Source: an uncultured bacterium (GTDB lineage Bacteria > Acidobacteriota > Aminicenantia > Aminicenantales > CALLJL01). From it: DNA of 64,000 nucleotides. The translations under genes were made by a program, and so were the position numbers. This document shows, piece by piece, positions 46,732 to 54,592 of this stretch (position 1 is the first letter of the stretch; the number at the start of each line of letters is the position of its first letter). The stretch spans positions 62,001 through 126,000 of the forward strand of contig CALLJL010000009.1 in the NCBI GenBank assembly GCA_938092135.1, written 5' to 3'. Under the pieces are notes generated by a model, which saw only the letters and a list, made by a program, of their open reading frames with translations, did no database searches and was not told the DNA's origin.

Positions 46732-47651
46732 CAGAGAACACCTCTAATAAAACGCTTTTTCAGGAAATGGGCAATCAGGTTAAATATAAGAGTCATCAAA
46801 AACAAAAGCATTCCCACAGCAAAAATCGTCCTATATTCAATCGTTCCATGGGGCGTATCACCCAGGCTTACCTGGACAATATAGGCGGTCATGGTTTCTA
46901 TGGGAACGCGGGGATCCAGAGTCAACCGAGGCTGCTGTCCGGCGGCAATGGTCACAATCATTGTTTCCCCCACTGCCCGGGACATGCCCAGAATAAATGA
47001 GGCGGCGATACCGGAAAAGGCTGTGGGAATGACGACTCTGAATATAGTCCGCAACTTGGATCCTCCCAAGGCGAAGGCCCCTTCCCGAAGGCTTAAAGGG
47101 ACCGAGTAAATGGCGTCTTCGCTTAGAGAAGCCACGATGGGTGTGATCATAATTCCCATAACGATTCCTGGTGAAAGGGCATTGAATCCAGCCAGGTCAG
47201 GGATAACCCTTTGCAGAAGGGGCGTCACGAAAGTCAAAGCGAAATAGCCATAAACCACGGTTGGAATGCCAGCAAGAACTTCGAGTACTGGCTTCAACAC
47301 TTTCCTGATTCTTTCCGATGCGTATTCGCTCAAATAGATGGCAGCAGTTAAACCAAGGGGAATGGAGGTGATCATGGCCAAAAAACTGGTTAGGGCTGTT
47401 CCGGCAACTAAGGGCCAAATGCCGAAATGTCTATTGGAAAAGAGAGGAGTCCACTCCGTGTCAAGAAAAAATTCCTTGAACGAAACATGCTGAAAAAACC
47501 CGATGGTTTCCAACAATAGGGTTAATATAATCCCAATGGTAACAGCAACGGAGAGTGCGGCGCACATAAAAAGTACAGACCCAACTCCTCTCTCTATTAA
47601 AGAGCGGGGCAAATGTAAATCAGCCTGCCTGCCTGGTACCAGTTTGGCCAT
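46731..47651 (-). CDS. pstC: Phosphate ABC transporter permease PstC
   Basis: A 306-residue permease with six or seven helices. The PstC features are [19 protein letters not shown], the EAA-type loop [20 protein letters not shown], and [16 protein letters not shown], where Arg and Glu correspond to residues needed for transport in E. coli PstC. It starts ten bases after pstS and overlaps pstA. It pairs with PstA to form the membrane channel. Confidence 0.96.
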   Translation of the reverse strand: MAKLVPGRQADLHLPRSLIERGVGSVLFMCAALSVAVTIGIILTLLLETIGFFQHVSFKEFFLDTEWTPLFSNRHFGIWPLVAGTALTSFLAMITSIPLGLTAAIYLSEYASERIRKVLKPVLEVLAGIPTVVYGYFALTFVTPLLQRVIPDLAGFNALSPGIVMGIMITPIVASLSEDAIYSVPLSLREGAFALGGSKLRTIFRVVIPTAFSGIAASFILGMSRAVGETMIVTIAAGQQPRLTLDPRVPIETMTAYIVQVSLGDTPHGTIEYRTIFAVGMLLFLMTLIFNLIAHFLKKRFIRGVL

Positions 47652-47661
47652 AATTTTCTTA

Positions 47662-48696
47662 TTACCTCCCGATTAACTCTTCGATTGACAGGCCGACTTT
47701 AGACCCGGAAAAAGCTGTTCCGGTAACTCTATTTTCGAGTTTGCGCATAACCATTTCATAGGCATGACTGGGTAGAGGAATATATCCCACTTCTTTAACC
47801 AAAGTTGGTGCCATTTTTATGTAGAACCTGACGAACTCCTCTACATGGGGTTTTGTTTCCAGGGAATCTTTTCTGACATAAATAAAAATTGGCCTGGACA
47901 AGGGTTGATAGGTACCATTGGCAACCGTTTCTTCCGTTGGAAGAATGGGGCCATTCCCATTTTCAGGATTTTCATCGTCAATAGCGACTAGCTTAAGTTT
48001 ATTTCTGTTTGCTTCATAATAGGCAAGACCGAAGAACCCTAGGGCATACTTATCGGTAGAAATCCCCTGCACAAGGACATTATCGTCTTCGCTGGCAGTA
48101 TAGTCACCTCGACTGGAATGTTCTTTACCAACGATAGCCTCTGTAAAGTAGTCATAGGTGCCACTGTCGACGCCTGCTCCATAAAGGTGAATCTCCTCAT
48201 CAGGCCAGTCAGGTCGGATTTGATTCCAACGCATGATCTTACCCTGAGCTTCGGGCTCCCAGAGCTGTTTCAATTCTTTAACGCTCATCCAGTTGCACCA
48301 GTCATTCTGAGGATTGACCACAACGGCCAGACCATCAAAGGCAACGGGCAATTCGATAAATTCGATGCCCTTTTTCTCGCATTCCTTTTGTTCGGAATCC
48401 CTAATCGGCCGTGAAGCATTGGAAATATCGGTTTCTCTTCCATAAAATTTCTTGAACCCTCCTCCTGTTCCGGAGATACCCACCGTCACCCTGACAGCCG
48501 GAAATTTTTTTTGGAATTCTTCGGCCACGGCTTCTGTGATGGGGAAGACTGTGCTCGACCCATCAATCAGGATAACTCCAGAAAGTTCCTCAGGGCGTTT
48601 TTCCCCTGCTCTTTCCGACGAACCGCGACAGCCGACCATGATTATGATTGCCAGCCAAGTTATGGCCATTAACTTTTTTCTCATCTCTTTGCCCAT
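47662..48696 (-). CDS. pstS: Phosphate-binding lipoprotein PstS
   Basis: A 344-residue lipid-anchored periplasmic protein. The signal peptide ends in a lipobox, IIIMVGC, with Cys as the anchor. The phosphate pocket is visible: [24 protein letters not shown] and [13 protein letters not shown] strong GGAGG site precedes the ATG. It captures phosphate for PstCAB. Many PstS proteins discriminate phosphate from arsenate at an Asp-anion contact (here in the DGSSTV and VDSGT regions), which cannot be judged by eye. It follows the arsR-arsC gene after about 98 bases and should be co-transcribed. Confidence 0.96.
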   Translation of the reverse strand: MGKEMRKKLMAITWLAIIIMVGCRGSSERAGEKRPEELSGVILIDGSSTVFPITEAVAEEFQKKFPAVRVTVGISGTGGGFKKFYGRETDISNASRPIRDSEQKECEKKGIEFIELPVAFDGLAVVVNPQNDWCNWMSVKELKQLWEPEAQGKIMRWNQIRPDWPDEEIHLYGAGVDSGTYDYFTEAIVGKEHSSRGDYTASEDDNVLVQGISTDKYALGFFGLAYYEANRNKLKLVAIDDENPENGNGPILPTEETVANGTYQPLSRPIFIYVRKDSLETKPHVEEFVRFYIKMAPTLVKEVGYIPLPSHAYEMVMRKLENRVTGTAFSGSKVGLSIEELIGR

Positions 48697-48740
48697 TCTT
48701 TTACCTCCTTTTAAAAAAAAATGGTTTCCTTAAAACCTTC

Positions 48741-48759
48741 CCTTCTTCCTTAGAGAAGG
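48741..48759 (-). other. Possible hairpin between arsRC and pstS
   Basis: CCTTCT (48741-48746) pairs with AGAAGG (48754-48759) across a seven-base loop. No T-tract follows directly on the transcribed strand, so a terminator is unlikely. It could affect mRNA processing or relative expression of arsRC and pst genes. Weak stem; low weight. Confidence 0.25.
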
Positions 48760-48794
48760 ATTAATAGGAAAAAATTTCCCTTAAAAGAATCATT

Positions 48795-49625
48795 CTATTT
48801 CTCCCTGACATGAACGTGTGGCCCCATATATCTATCCGAAGAAAGGAAGCCCTTTTCATGTAACCAGGCCAGAATCCTGGTCTCTATCTGATCCCTGACT
48901 TCTCTAAATTTTCTCAAGCGTTCTTCGTCAGAACCAGTGGCCTTTTCTGGGTCTTCAAAAGGCCAATAGAGACGATAGACAGCCCCTGGAAAGACTGGAC
49001 ATTTCGATTCTGCATTTTCGCAGACGGTAATAACGTAATGAAAATATTGCTTCCCCAGAAAATTAAAAATGCTTTTAGGCTTCTGCTCACTTAAATCGAG
49101 ACCTATTTCCTTCATGACCTGATAGGTTTCTGGTGGAATCGCCCGAGGATCGAGACCAGCGCTGTGGACTTCGAACAAATGGCCAGCATGCTTCCTGAGA
49201 ATGGCCTCGGCCATTTGACTTCGGCAGGAATTTCCAGTGCATAAGAAAAGGATTCTCAGCTTCTTTGAGGGGGGCGGTGGAACACTGGAATTTTGAAGAG
49301 CCACAGCTTTTCTGGCAGCGTCATCAGCAATTGTGGGATCATTGGCGAGCACCTTTCTAACCCATTTCAAGGCTTCGACCACTGCCGGATCAGAATCTTC
49401 CTGGGCCCAAGAAAAATAGCGCCATCGGCCAGATGGCTGGGATCTGATCAAGCCCACGTTTTCCAGGATATGAAGATGGGTCGATATGGTGGACGGAGCT
49501 AGGTCAAATATTTCAGTAAGATGTTGGAGACATAGAGGGGTGCCCTCTAAACTCATGAGAATCCGTAAGCGGCTTTCATCTGAAATAGCCTGGGCAATAT
49601 TTATTAGCTTCTTCATTGGTATCAT
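48795..49625 (-). CDS. ArsR-ArsC fusion: arsenic repressor with arsenate reductase domain
   Basis: A 276-residue frame joining two full domains. Residues 1 to about 95 are an ArsR/SmtB winged helix (DESRLRILMSLEG, LAPSTISTHLHILENVGLI, SGRWRYFSW). Residues about 125-262 are thioredoxin-type ArsC: LFLCTGNSCRSQMAEAIL (CX5R) and TVCENAESKCPVFPG (CX6C). The usual metalloid-binding ELCVCDL is here PLCLQHL, keeping one Cys and losing the second. The sensor site must therefore use other residues, perhaps in the reductase domain. The start may be this ATG or one three codons on; neither has a ribosome site, fitting a very short leader. It heads the pst operon and lies under a palindrome-bearing promoter. 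Confidence 0.92.
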   Translation of the reverse strand: MIPMKKLINIAQAISDESRLRILMSLEGTPLCLQHLTEIFDLAPSTISTHLHILENVGLIRSQPSGRWRYFSWAQEDSDPAVVEALKWVRKVLANDPTIADDAARKAVALQNSSVPPPPSKKLRILFLCTGNSCRSQMAEAILRKHAGHLFEVHSAGLDPRAIPPETYQVMKEIGLDLSEQKPKSIFNFLGKQYFHYVITVCENAESKCPVFPGAVYRLYWPFEDPEKATGSDEERLRKFREVRDQIETRILAWLHEKGFLSSDRYMGPHVHVREK

Positions 49626-49643
49626 AATTAATTATAAGACATT

Positions 49644-49671
49644 ATTATATTTCTAGAAATATAGAAGTCAA
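49644..49671 (-). promoter_or_regulatory. Promoter of the arsRC-pst-phoU/arsC operon
   Basis: On the minus strand TTGACT (49671-49666), 16 bases, then TATAAT (49649-49644) nearly match the sigma-70 consensus. Transcription would start near 49637, leaving about 12 bases before the ATG at 49625. This agrees with the absence of a ribosome site. The operator palindrome fills the spacer and touches the -10 element. Confidence 0.8.
49646..49663. promoter_or_regulatory. 18-bp perfect palindrome, candidate ArsR operator
   Basis: TATATTTCTAGAAATATA at this position equals its own reverse complement over all 18 bases. It occupies the promoter spacer and overlaps the -10 element, the classic location of ArsR/SmtB operators. 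The gene just downstream encodes the ArsR-ArsC protein, so autoregulation of the entire operon is the direct inference. Confidence 0.72.
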
Positions 49672-49911
49672 GTTTTTTTATTAATTTTATTTATGAACTC
49701 GGGGAAAGATTCCCCTGCCAGACTCGGAGGTCTTTTTCTAAAAATCCATTGGGGCTCTCTTTGAGCCATCCTAAAAAACTCTTTTCTTGGGTAAATTTTT
49801 TAAATTGTTTATAGGCTTGGCTTAATTTTCTCTTCTAAACAAAAAAATTTTTATATCAGCCTCAATGACATAAAATAAAAATTATGAACTTTTTGGGCCG
49901 CTCTTTTCAGA

Positions 49912-50524
49912 GTGCCTTTAAAGCAGAGAAAATTGGCCAAAAGGGGGTTCAAATTGGCTGTTATAACAAATGAAAAAAGAGGCCTGAAGCTTCTCGATCA
50001 TCTCCAGCCCCTTTTACTTCTGAGCGCAATCGCCGTGGGACTCGTTTTAGCCAGATTGAGACCCGCACTGGCGACCAAACTCACGTCGTTGGCAACGGCA
50101 GGTGTGTTTATCGTGATTTATTTTATTAGGCTTGGCGTGTAAGCACCAGGGGAATCAGGGCGCCTTTGTCCGCTGGAAGCCAACTTTTGTGGCCATTGGC
50201 CTAAATTTTCTGATCACGCCTTTTATTGCCTGGACTCTGGGTTATATCTTCTTGAGGAACGATCCCGACATCTGGGCCGGCCTGATCCTATACCTGGTAA
50301 CGCCCTGGATCGGCTGGTATCTCCTCTTCCCCGAGCTGGCCAAAGGTGATGTCGAATTGGGGGTTAGCCTCCTGTTCTGGAATGTCATCCTTCAAATTTT
50401 ATTGTTGCCCCTATATCTGGCTATTCTGGCCGGAACAATCATTCCCATTGAAATCGCCAACATATTGCGTAGCGTGATTACTTTCCTACAAATTCTTTTC
50501 TTTTTTCCCTCCTTTCTTTGCTGA
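49912..50524 (+). pseudogene. ACR3/bile-acid-symporter-type arsenite exporter remnant
   Basis: Two overlapping frames carry pieces of one membrane transporter: LLDHLQPLLLLSAIAVGLVL up to about 50142, then FVRWKPTFVAIGLNFLITPF in another frame from about 50150. LRNDPDIWAGLILYLVTP and AKGDVELGVSLLFWNVILQ follow. These are recognisable parts of the arsenic-resistance ACR3-like permease family. The frames must be joined by a frameshift. The protein stops after about half of the family's usual length of about 350 residues, with AT-rich noncoding sequence after it. The position after LVTP, where I recall a Cys in this family (TPCIGW), is Trp here. It is divergent from the ArsR-ArsC operon, the natural place for an exporter. 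Almost certainly non-functional as given. Confidence 0.75.
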
Positions 50525-50855
50525 TTTCATGATCCCCCTTTGATCAAAATTCTTCATATGATGACCGCATCATCTTGATTTTTATCTTCCTTTTCAGCTC
50601 CATTTTTCCCTTTTCAGTTATTTATTTTAATTTGAACTATGAATCGGCCTCGAGATTTTCATTTAAATTCTTTTATTTCATGTTTTTTTAACTTTTTAAC
50701 TTCAAATCCACTGAGCCTAAATTAAAAAAACTTCTTCAAACCAAATATTACCTTCTCTTTGGTTAGAAAGATAGGCTGCAAACTGGTTATTTTTAATGGA
50801 ATTTTTCCAATTTAGCCATTTGACAGAATAAAAAAACAATAGATATCATGAAATC
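50525..50855. other. Noncoding stretch after the exporter remnant
   Basis: About 330 T-rich bases with no supported open frame. Sequence homologous to the missing C-terminal half of the exporter is not evident by eye, so that half seems deleted rather than merely frameshifted. No promoter worth naming. Confidence 0.4.
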
Positions 50856-52232
50856 ATGCAGTTAAAATCAACTCTTCTTTTTCTCGGCTTTGTCTTTATT
50901 TTTGTTTCTTTTCAGATCCAAGCTGTCAATCAAATAAACACCCATGAAAAAAAACAAACGGAGGAAATAACGAAGCGGGCTATTGAATTGATAACCAATT
51001 TAGCTAAAGAAGAATTTGAGGCGGCCACTAGGGACTTCGATGAGACCATGAAAAAAGTGGCCACTCCTGACTTCCTCAAGAAAATTTGGGTCGAGCTCCA
51101 AAACCAGTTCGGGATATTCAAAGAAATGGTGGGCTCACGAATTGAAACCTCAGCCACTTATAACTTTGTTTTCATTGCCTGCCAATTCGAAAAGGAGCTT
51201 CTTGACGCTCGAATTGTCTTTAATAAATCAGGCGAGATTGCTGGCTTAAATTTTGTCCCTCACCTCGAAGTCAAGGAAAGTCCTCCCCCGCCGTATGCTG
51301 ATCCCGAGCTTTTTGAAGAAATGGAGGTGGAAATTAAAACGGGGGAATGGAATCTTCCTGGCACTCTAACCCGGCCGAAAGGCGATGGGCCCTTTCCGGC
51401 ATTGGTCTTAGTTCATGGCTCCGGCCCACATGATCGCGATGAAACGATTGGTCCCAATAAGCCCTTTCGCGATCTTGCTTGGGGACTGGCCTCAAAGGGA
51501 ATCGCTGTTCTCCGCTATGAAAAGAGAACTAAAGTTTATGGTCCTAAGTTAGCTCAGGAAAAAAAGCTTGCTTCCTCGTTAACAGTCAATGAAGAAACGG
51601 TAGACGACGCCGTCTCCGCAGTGGCCCTGCTGAGAACATTGGATAAGATTGATCCGCAAAAAATTTTTGTCCTCGGCCATAGCCTCGGCGGAATGATGAT
51701 TCCCCGAATCGCCAGTCGTGATCCGAAAATCGCCGGCTTTATTATTATGGCCGGTTTAACAAGACCGATAGAAGAAGCTATCCTTCAACAAACAACATAT
51801 ATTTTTAGCCTTCAGGGCACGCTGACCCAAGAAGCTCAGAAAAGGCTTAAAGAGCTTGAAGAAGCGGTAATTAAAATTAAATCGCTCAAGGAAAAGGGCG
51901 ATAATCCCGAAGAACCAATTTTAGGCGCCTATCCTGCTTATTGGCTTGATTTACGCCATTATAATCCAGTAGAAGAAGCGAAAAAAATTGATCGACCATT
52001 ACTCATCATGCAAGGCAAAAGGGATTATCAAGTAACGGAAAAAGATTTTGAAAACTGGAAAAAGGCTCTTGAAGGGAGAAAGGATGTTACCTTTAAATTA
52101 TATCCCACCTGCAACCATCTTTTCATTGAAGGCCAAGGCCTGATCACGCCCAACGAATACCTTTACACATCTGGCCATGTTTCGGAAGAAGTTATCAAAG
52201 ATATCGTCATCTGGCTTAGGTCATTAAGATAA
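50856..52232 (+). CDS. Secreted alpha/beta hydrolase with N-terminal DUF3887-like domain
   Basis: A 458-residue exported protein. After the signal peptide (LLFLGFVFIFVSFQIQA) comes a helical domain of about 110 residues like DUF3887 (AKEEFEAATRDFDETMKKV). The alpha/beta hydrolase follows: oxyanion segment LVLVHGSGPHDRDET, nucleophile elbow LGHSLGGMM (Ser), acid region LLIMQGKRDYQV, and catalytic His in TCNHLF. Such proteins are esterases or acyl hydrolases of undefined substrate. There is no ribosome site before the ATG. It stands alone after the exporter remnant. Confidence 0.88.
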   Translation: MQLKSTLLFLGFVFIFVSFQIQAVNQINTHEKKQTEEITKRAIELITNLAKEEFEAATRDFDETMKKVATPDFLKKIWVELQNQFGIFKEMVGSRIETSATYNFVFIACQFEKELLDARIVFNKSGEIAGLNFVPHLEVKESPPPPYADPELFEEMEVEIKTGEWNLPGTLTRPKGDGPFPALVLVHGSGPHDRDETIGPNKPFRDLAWGLASKGIAVLRYEKRTKVYGPKLAQEKKLASSLTVNEETVDDAVSAVALLRTLDKIDPQKIFVLGHSLGGMMIPRIASRDPKIAGFIIMAGLTRPIEEAILQQTTYIFSLQGTLTQEAQKRLKELEEAVIKIKSLKEKGDNPEEPILGAYPAYWLDLRHYNPVEEAKKIDRPLLIMQGKRDYQVTEKDFENWKKALEGRKDVTFKLYPTCNHLFIEGQGLITPNEYLYTSGHVSEEVIKDIVIWLRSLR

Positions 52233-52903
52233 TAGGCAAGGGCAGATATCTGCCTCAATGATAAGGCGCTTTGGCTCCCCGATTTAACCATAATTCAGAA
52301 CGACGGAACCTGTTGACTAAGCATTGACAGAGAAACCGACCATCTAAAAAATATTAAAATTCATTTCTGAAAAAGTTTTTTAGGTGATCAAAAAGAGAAA
52401 AGTAAAGAGTTTGAGCGAAGCTCAAGTAGAAATTTTTCTTGGGAATTGGTTAAATAATTTGAACTTTACAATTTTTGATGAAAAGCCAAACCAAATTTTT
52501 ACTTTCGTCTTTGCGACCTCGTTTAATAAAAAAGCTTCTTATTTCGATGAGGAAAAAAATAAATTCGTATAAAATTATCTAAAGCCCTGAGGATGCGTCT
52601 TCCATGATCTTTATTATTTGCCGGTTGCTCAGGTGCCAAAAAAATAATTTGGTCAAGCTTTTCCAGGCGCTGATTTCCCCTCCAAAAATAGAGAGCAAAA
52701 TATCAGACCAAGGACAGCTGGAAAAGCCATTTCCAGAAATAGGCATTTTAATAAAGAACTTTCTTCCGAAATAGGCGCCCGCTATGATATCTAGGCATTT
52801 CTACCATTGGCGGGGAAGGGAAAAAAATGAAAAGTTGGTTGAGATAAATTAATAAAATCAAAGGATGCCTTTATTTCCAGATGGAAAGGGCAAGGAGGTT
52901 TAA
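52233..52903. other. Gene-poor spacer of about 670 bases
   Basis: Holds a 14-base perfect palindrome GGCAGATATCTGCC at 52241-52254 just after the hydrolase stop, with no T-tract following. A small hairpin TTGAGC-GAA-GCTCAA lies near 52411-52425. One weak 62-codon frame is listed separately. No tRNA or known RNA motif is recognised. It could be decayed coding sequence, but I can name no parent gene. Confidence 0.4.
52384..52572 (+). CDS. Doubtful small frame (62 aa)
   Basis: A GTG-started frame, with no clear ribosome site, rich in Lys, Phe and Asn. It lacks signal or membrane segments and recognisable motifs. The high Lys/Asn/Phe content is what AT-rich noncoding DNA gives by chance. Listed only so that the spacer is described; probably not a gene. 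Confidence 0.15.
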   Translation: MIKKRKVKSLSEAQVEIFLGNWLNNLNFTIFDEKPNQIFTFVFATSFNKKASYFDEEKNKFV

Positions 52904-54592
52904 ATGAAAAAATTAAACTTAATAAAAAAATTTTTTGCTAGCTTAGTAATCGCTGGGTTGGTCTTTAGCCCCAATTATGGTGATGAAAAAACTAAAGAGG
53001 TGGATAAACTTTTTGCTCCTTGGGACAAAACCACCTCACCTGGGGCTGCTCTGGCTATTATTAAAGATGGGGAAATAATTTATAAACGGGGCTATGGGAT
53101 GGCTAAATTGGAAGATGATATTGTAATGACGCCTTCCAAGGTTTTTGACATCGGCTCTGTTTCCAAGCAATTTACAGCCACCTGCATTGCCCTCTTGGCT
53201 CTTGAAGGCAAGCTTTCCCTTGACCACGATGTCCGCCAATACCTTCCTGAGCTTCCTGCCTACGAGAAACCTATAACCATTCGCCATCTTATTCATCACA
53301 CCAGCGGGCTTCGAGATTATAATGCCCTTCTTTCCCTGGCCGGCTTTCGACCTGATTCTGACTGCCCCAAAGTTGAAGAAGCCCTGGAAATTATCTGTCG
53401 CCAGAAAGGGCTCAATCATCCTCCCGGCGAAGAATATTCTTATACCAACACGGGATACTTTCTCCTTGGACTCATAGTGGAACGCCTCTCGGGAAAAAGC
53501 CTCAATCAGTTTGCTCAGGAACGCATCTTTAAACCTCTGGGAATGAAAAATACCCTCTTTCAAGACAATCATAACCAAATAATAAAAAACCGGGCTTCGG
53601 GTTATTCGCCTGAAGGGGATAGTTTCCGGCTGGATCTGAGCAATTGGGACGAAGTTGGCGACGGCAATGTATACACCACTGTAGAAGATTTGTATCTTTG
53701 GGATCAAGCCTTTTATAATTTTAAGCTTGGCCGGGAGCTAATGGAATTACTTCAGACTCAAGGAACTTTAAACAACGGCCAGAAGATCGATTATGCCTTT
53801 GGTCTTATAATCTCCAATTATCGAGGTTTACGCACAGTAAGCCATAGCGGCGCCTGGGCTGGCTTTAGAGCCAGTTTAATCCGCTTTCCCGACGAAAATT
53901 TTTCTATCATCTGTCTTGCCAATTTGAGCACTTTTAACCCTTCAGCCCTTAGCTATAAAATTGCTGATATTTACCTGGCTGATAAATTTAAAGAAGAAGC
54001 TAAAAAAGAAAAGCCTCAAGAGATCAAGCCCTTCCCTATTTCTGAAAAGGAGCTCCTCGAAAAATGTGGCCATTATAAGGAGATTAAATTCGGCTTATGG
54101 ATTACTCTTTCCCTAGAAAAAGATCAACTCAAAGCTCAATTGGGCCAACAACAGCTGCTTTTCACTCCTATAAGGGAAAGTGTTTTTCAGACCTGGATGA
54201 ATAATTCTTTAGTGACCCTTGAGTTCAGCCGGGAGGAAAAAGGGGAAATTAAAGCCCAGCTTACTGGAATAGGCCGAGAAAAATATATTTTTCTCAAAGC
54301 TGCTCCCCTTCCCCTTCTTACGCCAACAGCTCTTAGGGAATACGAGGGATTTTATGAGAGCGAGGAATTGCTTGGAGCCGTTTACCATATTTTTCTGGAT
54401 AAAGAAAATAAGCTCCGAATAAAATTTAGAAACGCTCCAAGGGAACCCTTGCAGCCAATGGCCCCTGATGAATTCACTACTGAAGGAATGAACTTTACTT
54501 TTCTTCGGGGTAAAGATAAAAAAATAAAGGGATTCGCTTTGAGCGTCAGTCGAGCAGCTAACATATTATTCAAAAGAGTGGAAAAAAAGTGA
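52904..54592 (+). CDS. Exported serine hydrolase of the class C beta-lactamase family
   Basis: A 562-residue protein with signal peptide (residues about 10-26) behind a strong AAGGAGG site. The penicillin-recognising fold shows GSVSKQFTATC (SxxK nucleophile), YSYTNTGYFLLG (YxN) and a late VSHSGAWAGFRA in place of KTG (HSG is common in this family). The C-terminal 170 residues are a beta-rich domain often attached to D-aminopeptidase-like members. It likely acts on D-amino-acid-containing peptides or esters in the periplasm rather than on antibiotics. Its TGA overlaps the GTG of the D-aminoacylase gene, giving a three-gene coupled operon. Confidence 0.9.
   Translation: MKKLNLIKKFFASLVIAGLVFSPNYGDEKTKEVDKLFAPWDKTTSPGAALAIIKDGEIIYKRGYGMAKLEDDIVMTPSKVFDIGSVSKQFTATCIALLALEGKLSLDHDVRQYLPELPAYEKPITIRHLIHHTSGLRDYNALLSLAGFRPDSDCPKVEEALEIICRQKGLNHPPGEEYSYTNTGYFLLGLIVERLSGKSLNQFAQERIFKPLGMKNTLFQDNHNQIIKNRASGYSPEGDSFRLDLSNWDEVGDGNVYTTVEDLYLWDQAFYNFKLGRELMELLQTQGTLNNGQKIDYAFGLIISNYRGLRTVSHSGAWAGFRASLIRFPDENFSIICLANLSTFNPSALSYKIADIYLADKFKEEAKKEKPQEIKPFPISEKELLEKCGHYKEIKFGLWITLSLEKDQLKAQLGQQQLLFTPIRESVFQTWMNNSLVTLEFSREEKGEIKAQLTGIGREKYIFLKAAPLPLLTPTALREYEGFYESEELLGAVYHIFLDKENKLRIKFRNAPREPLQPMAPDEFTTEGMNFTFLRGKDKKIKGFALSVSRAANILFKRVEKK

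Noticed and set aside
52241..52254. 14-base palindrome GGCAGATATCTGCC as terminator of the hydrolase gene
   Set aside because: No T-tract follows and no loop remains after pairing; kept only as a note in the spacer entry.
53036..53707. 223-residue minus-strand frame
   Set aside because: Antisense to the serine hydrolase whose SxxK and YxN motifs are on the plus strand.
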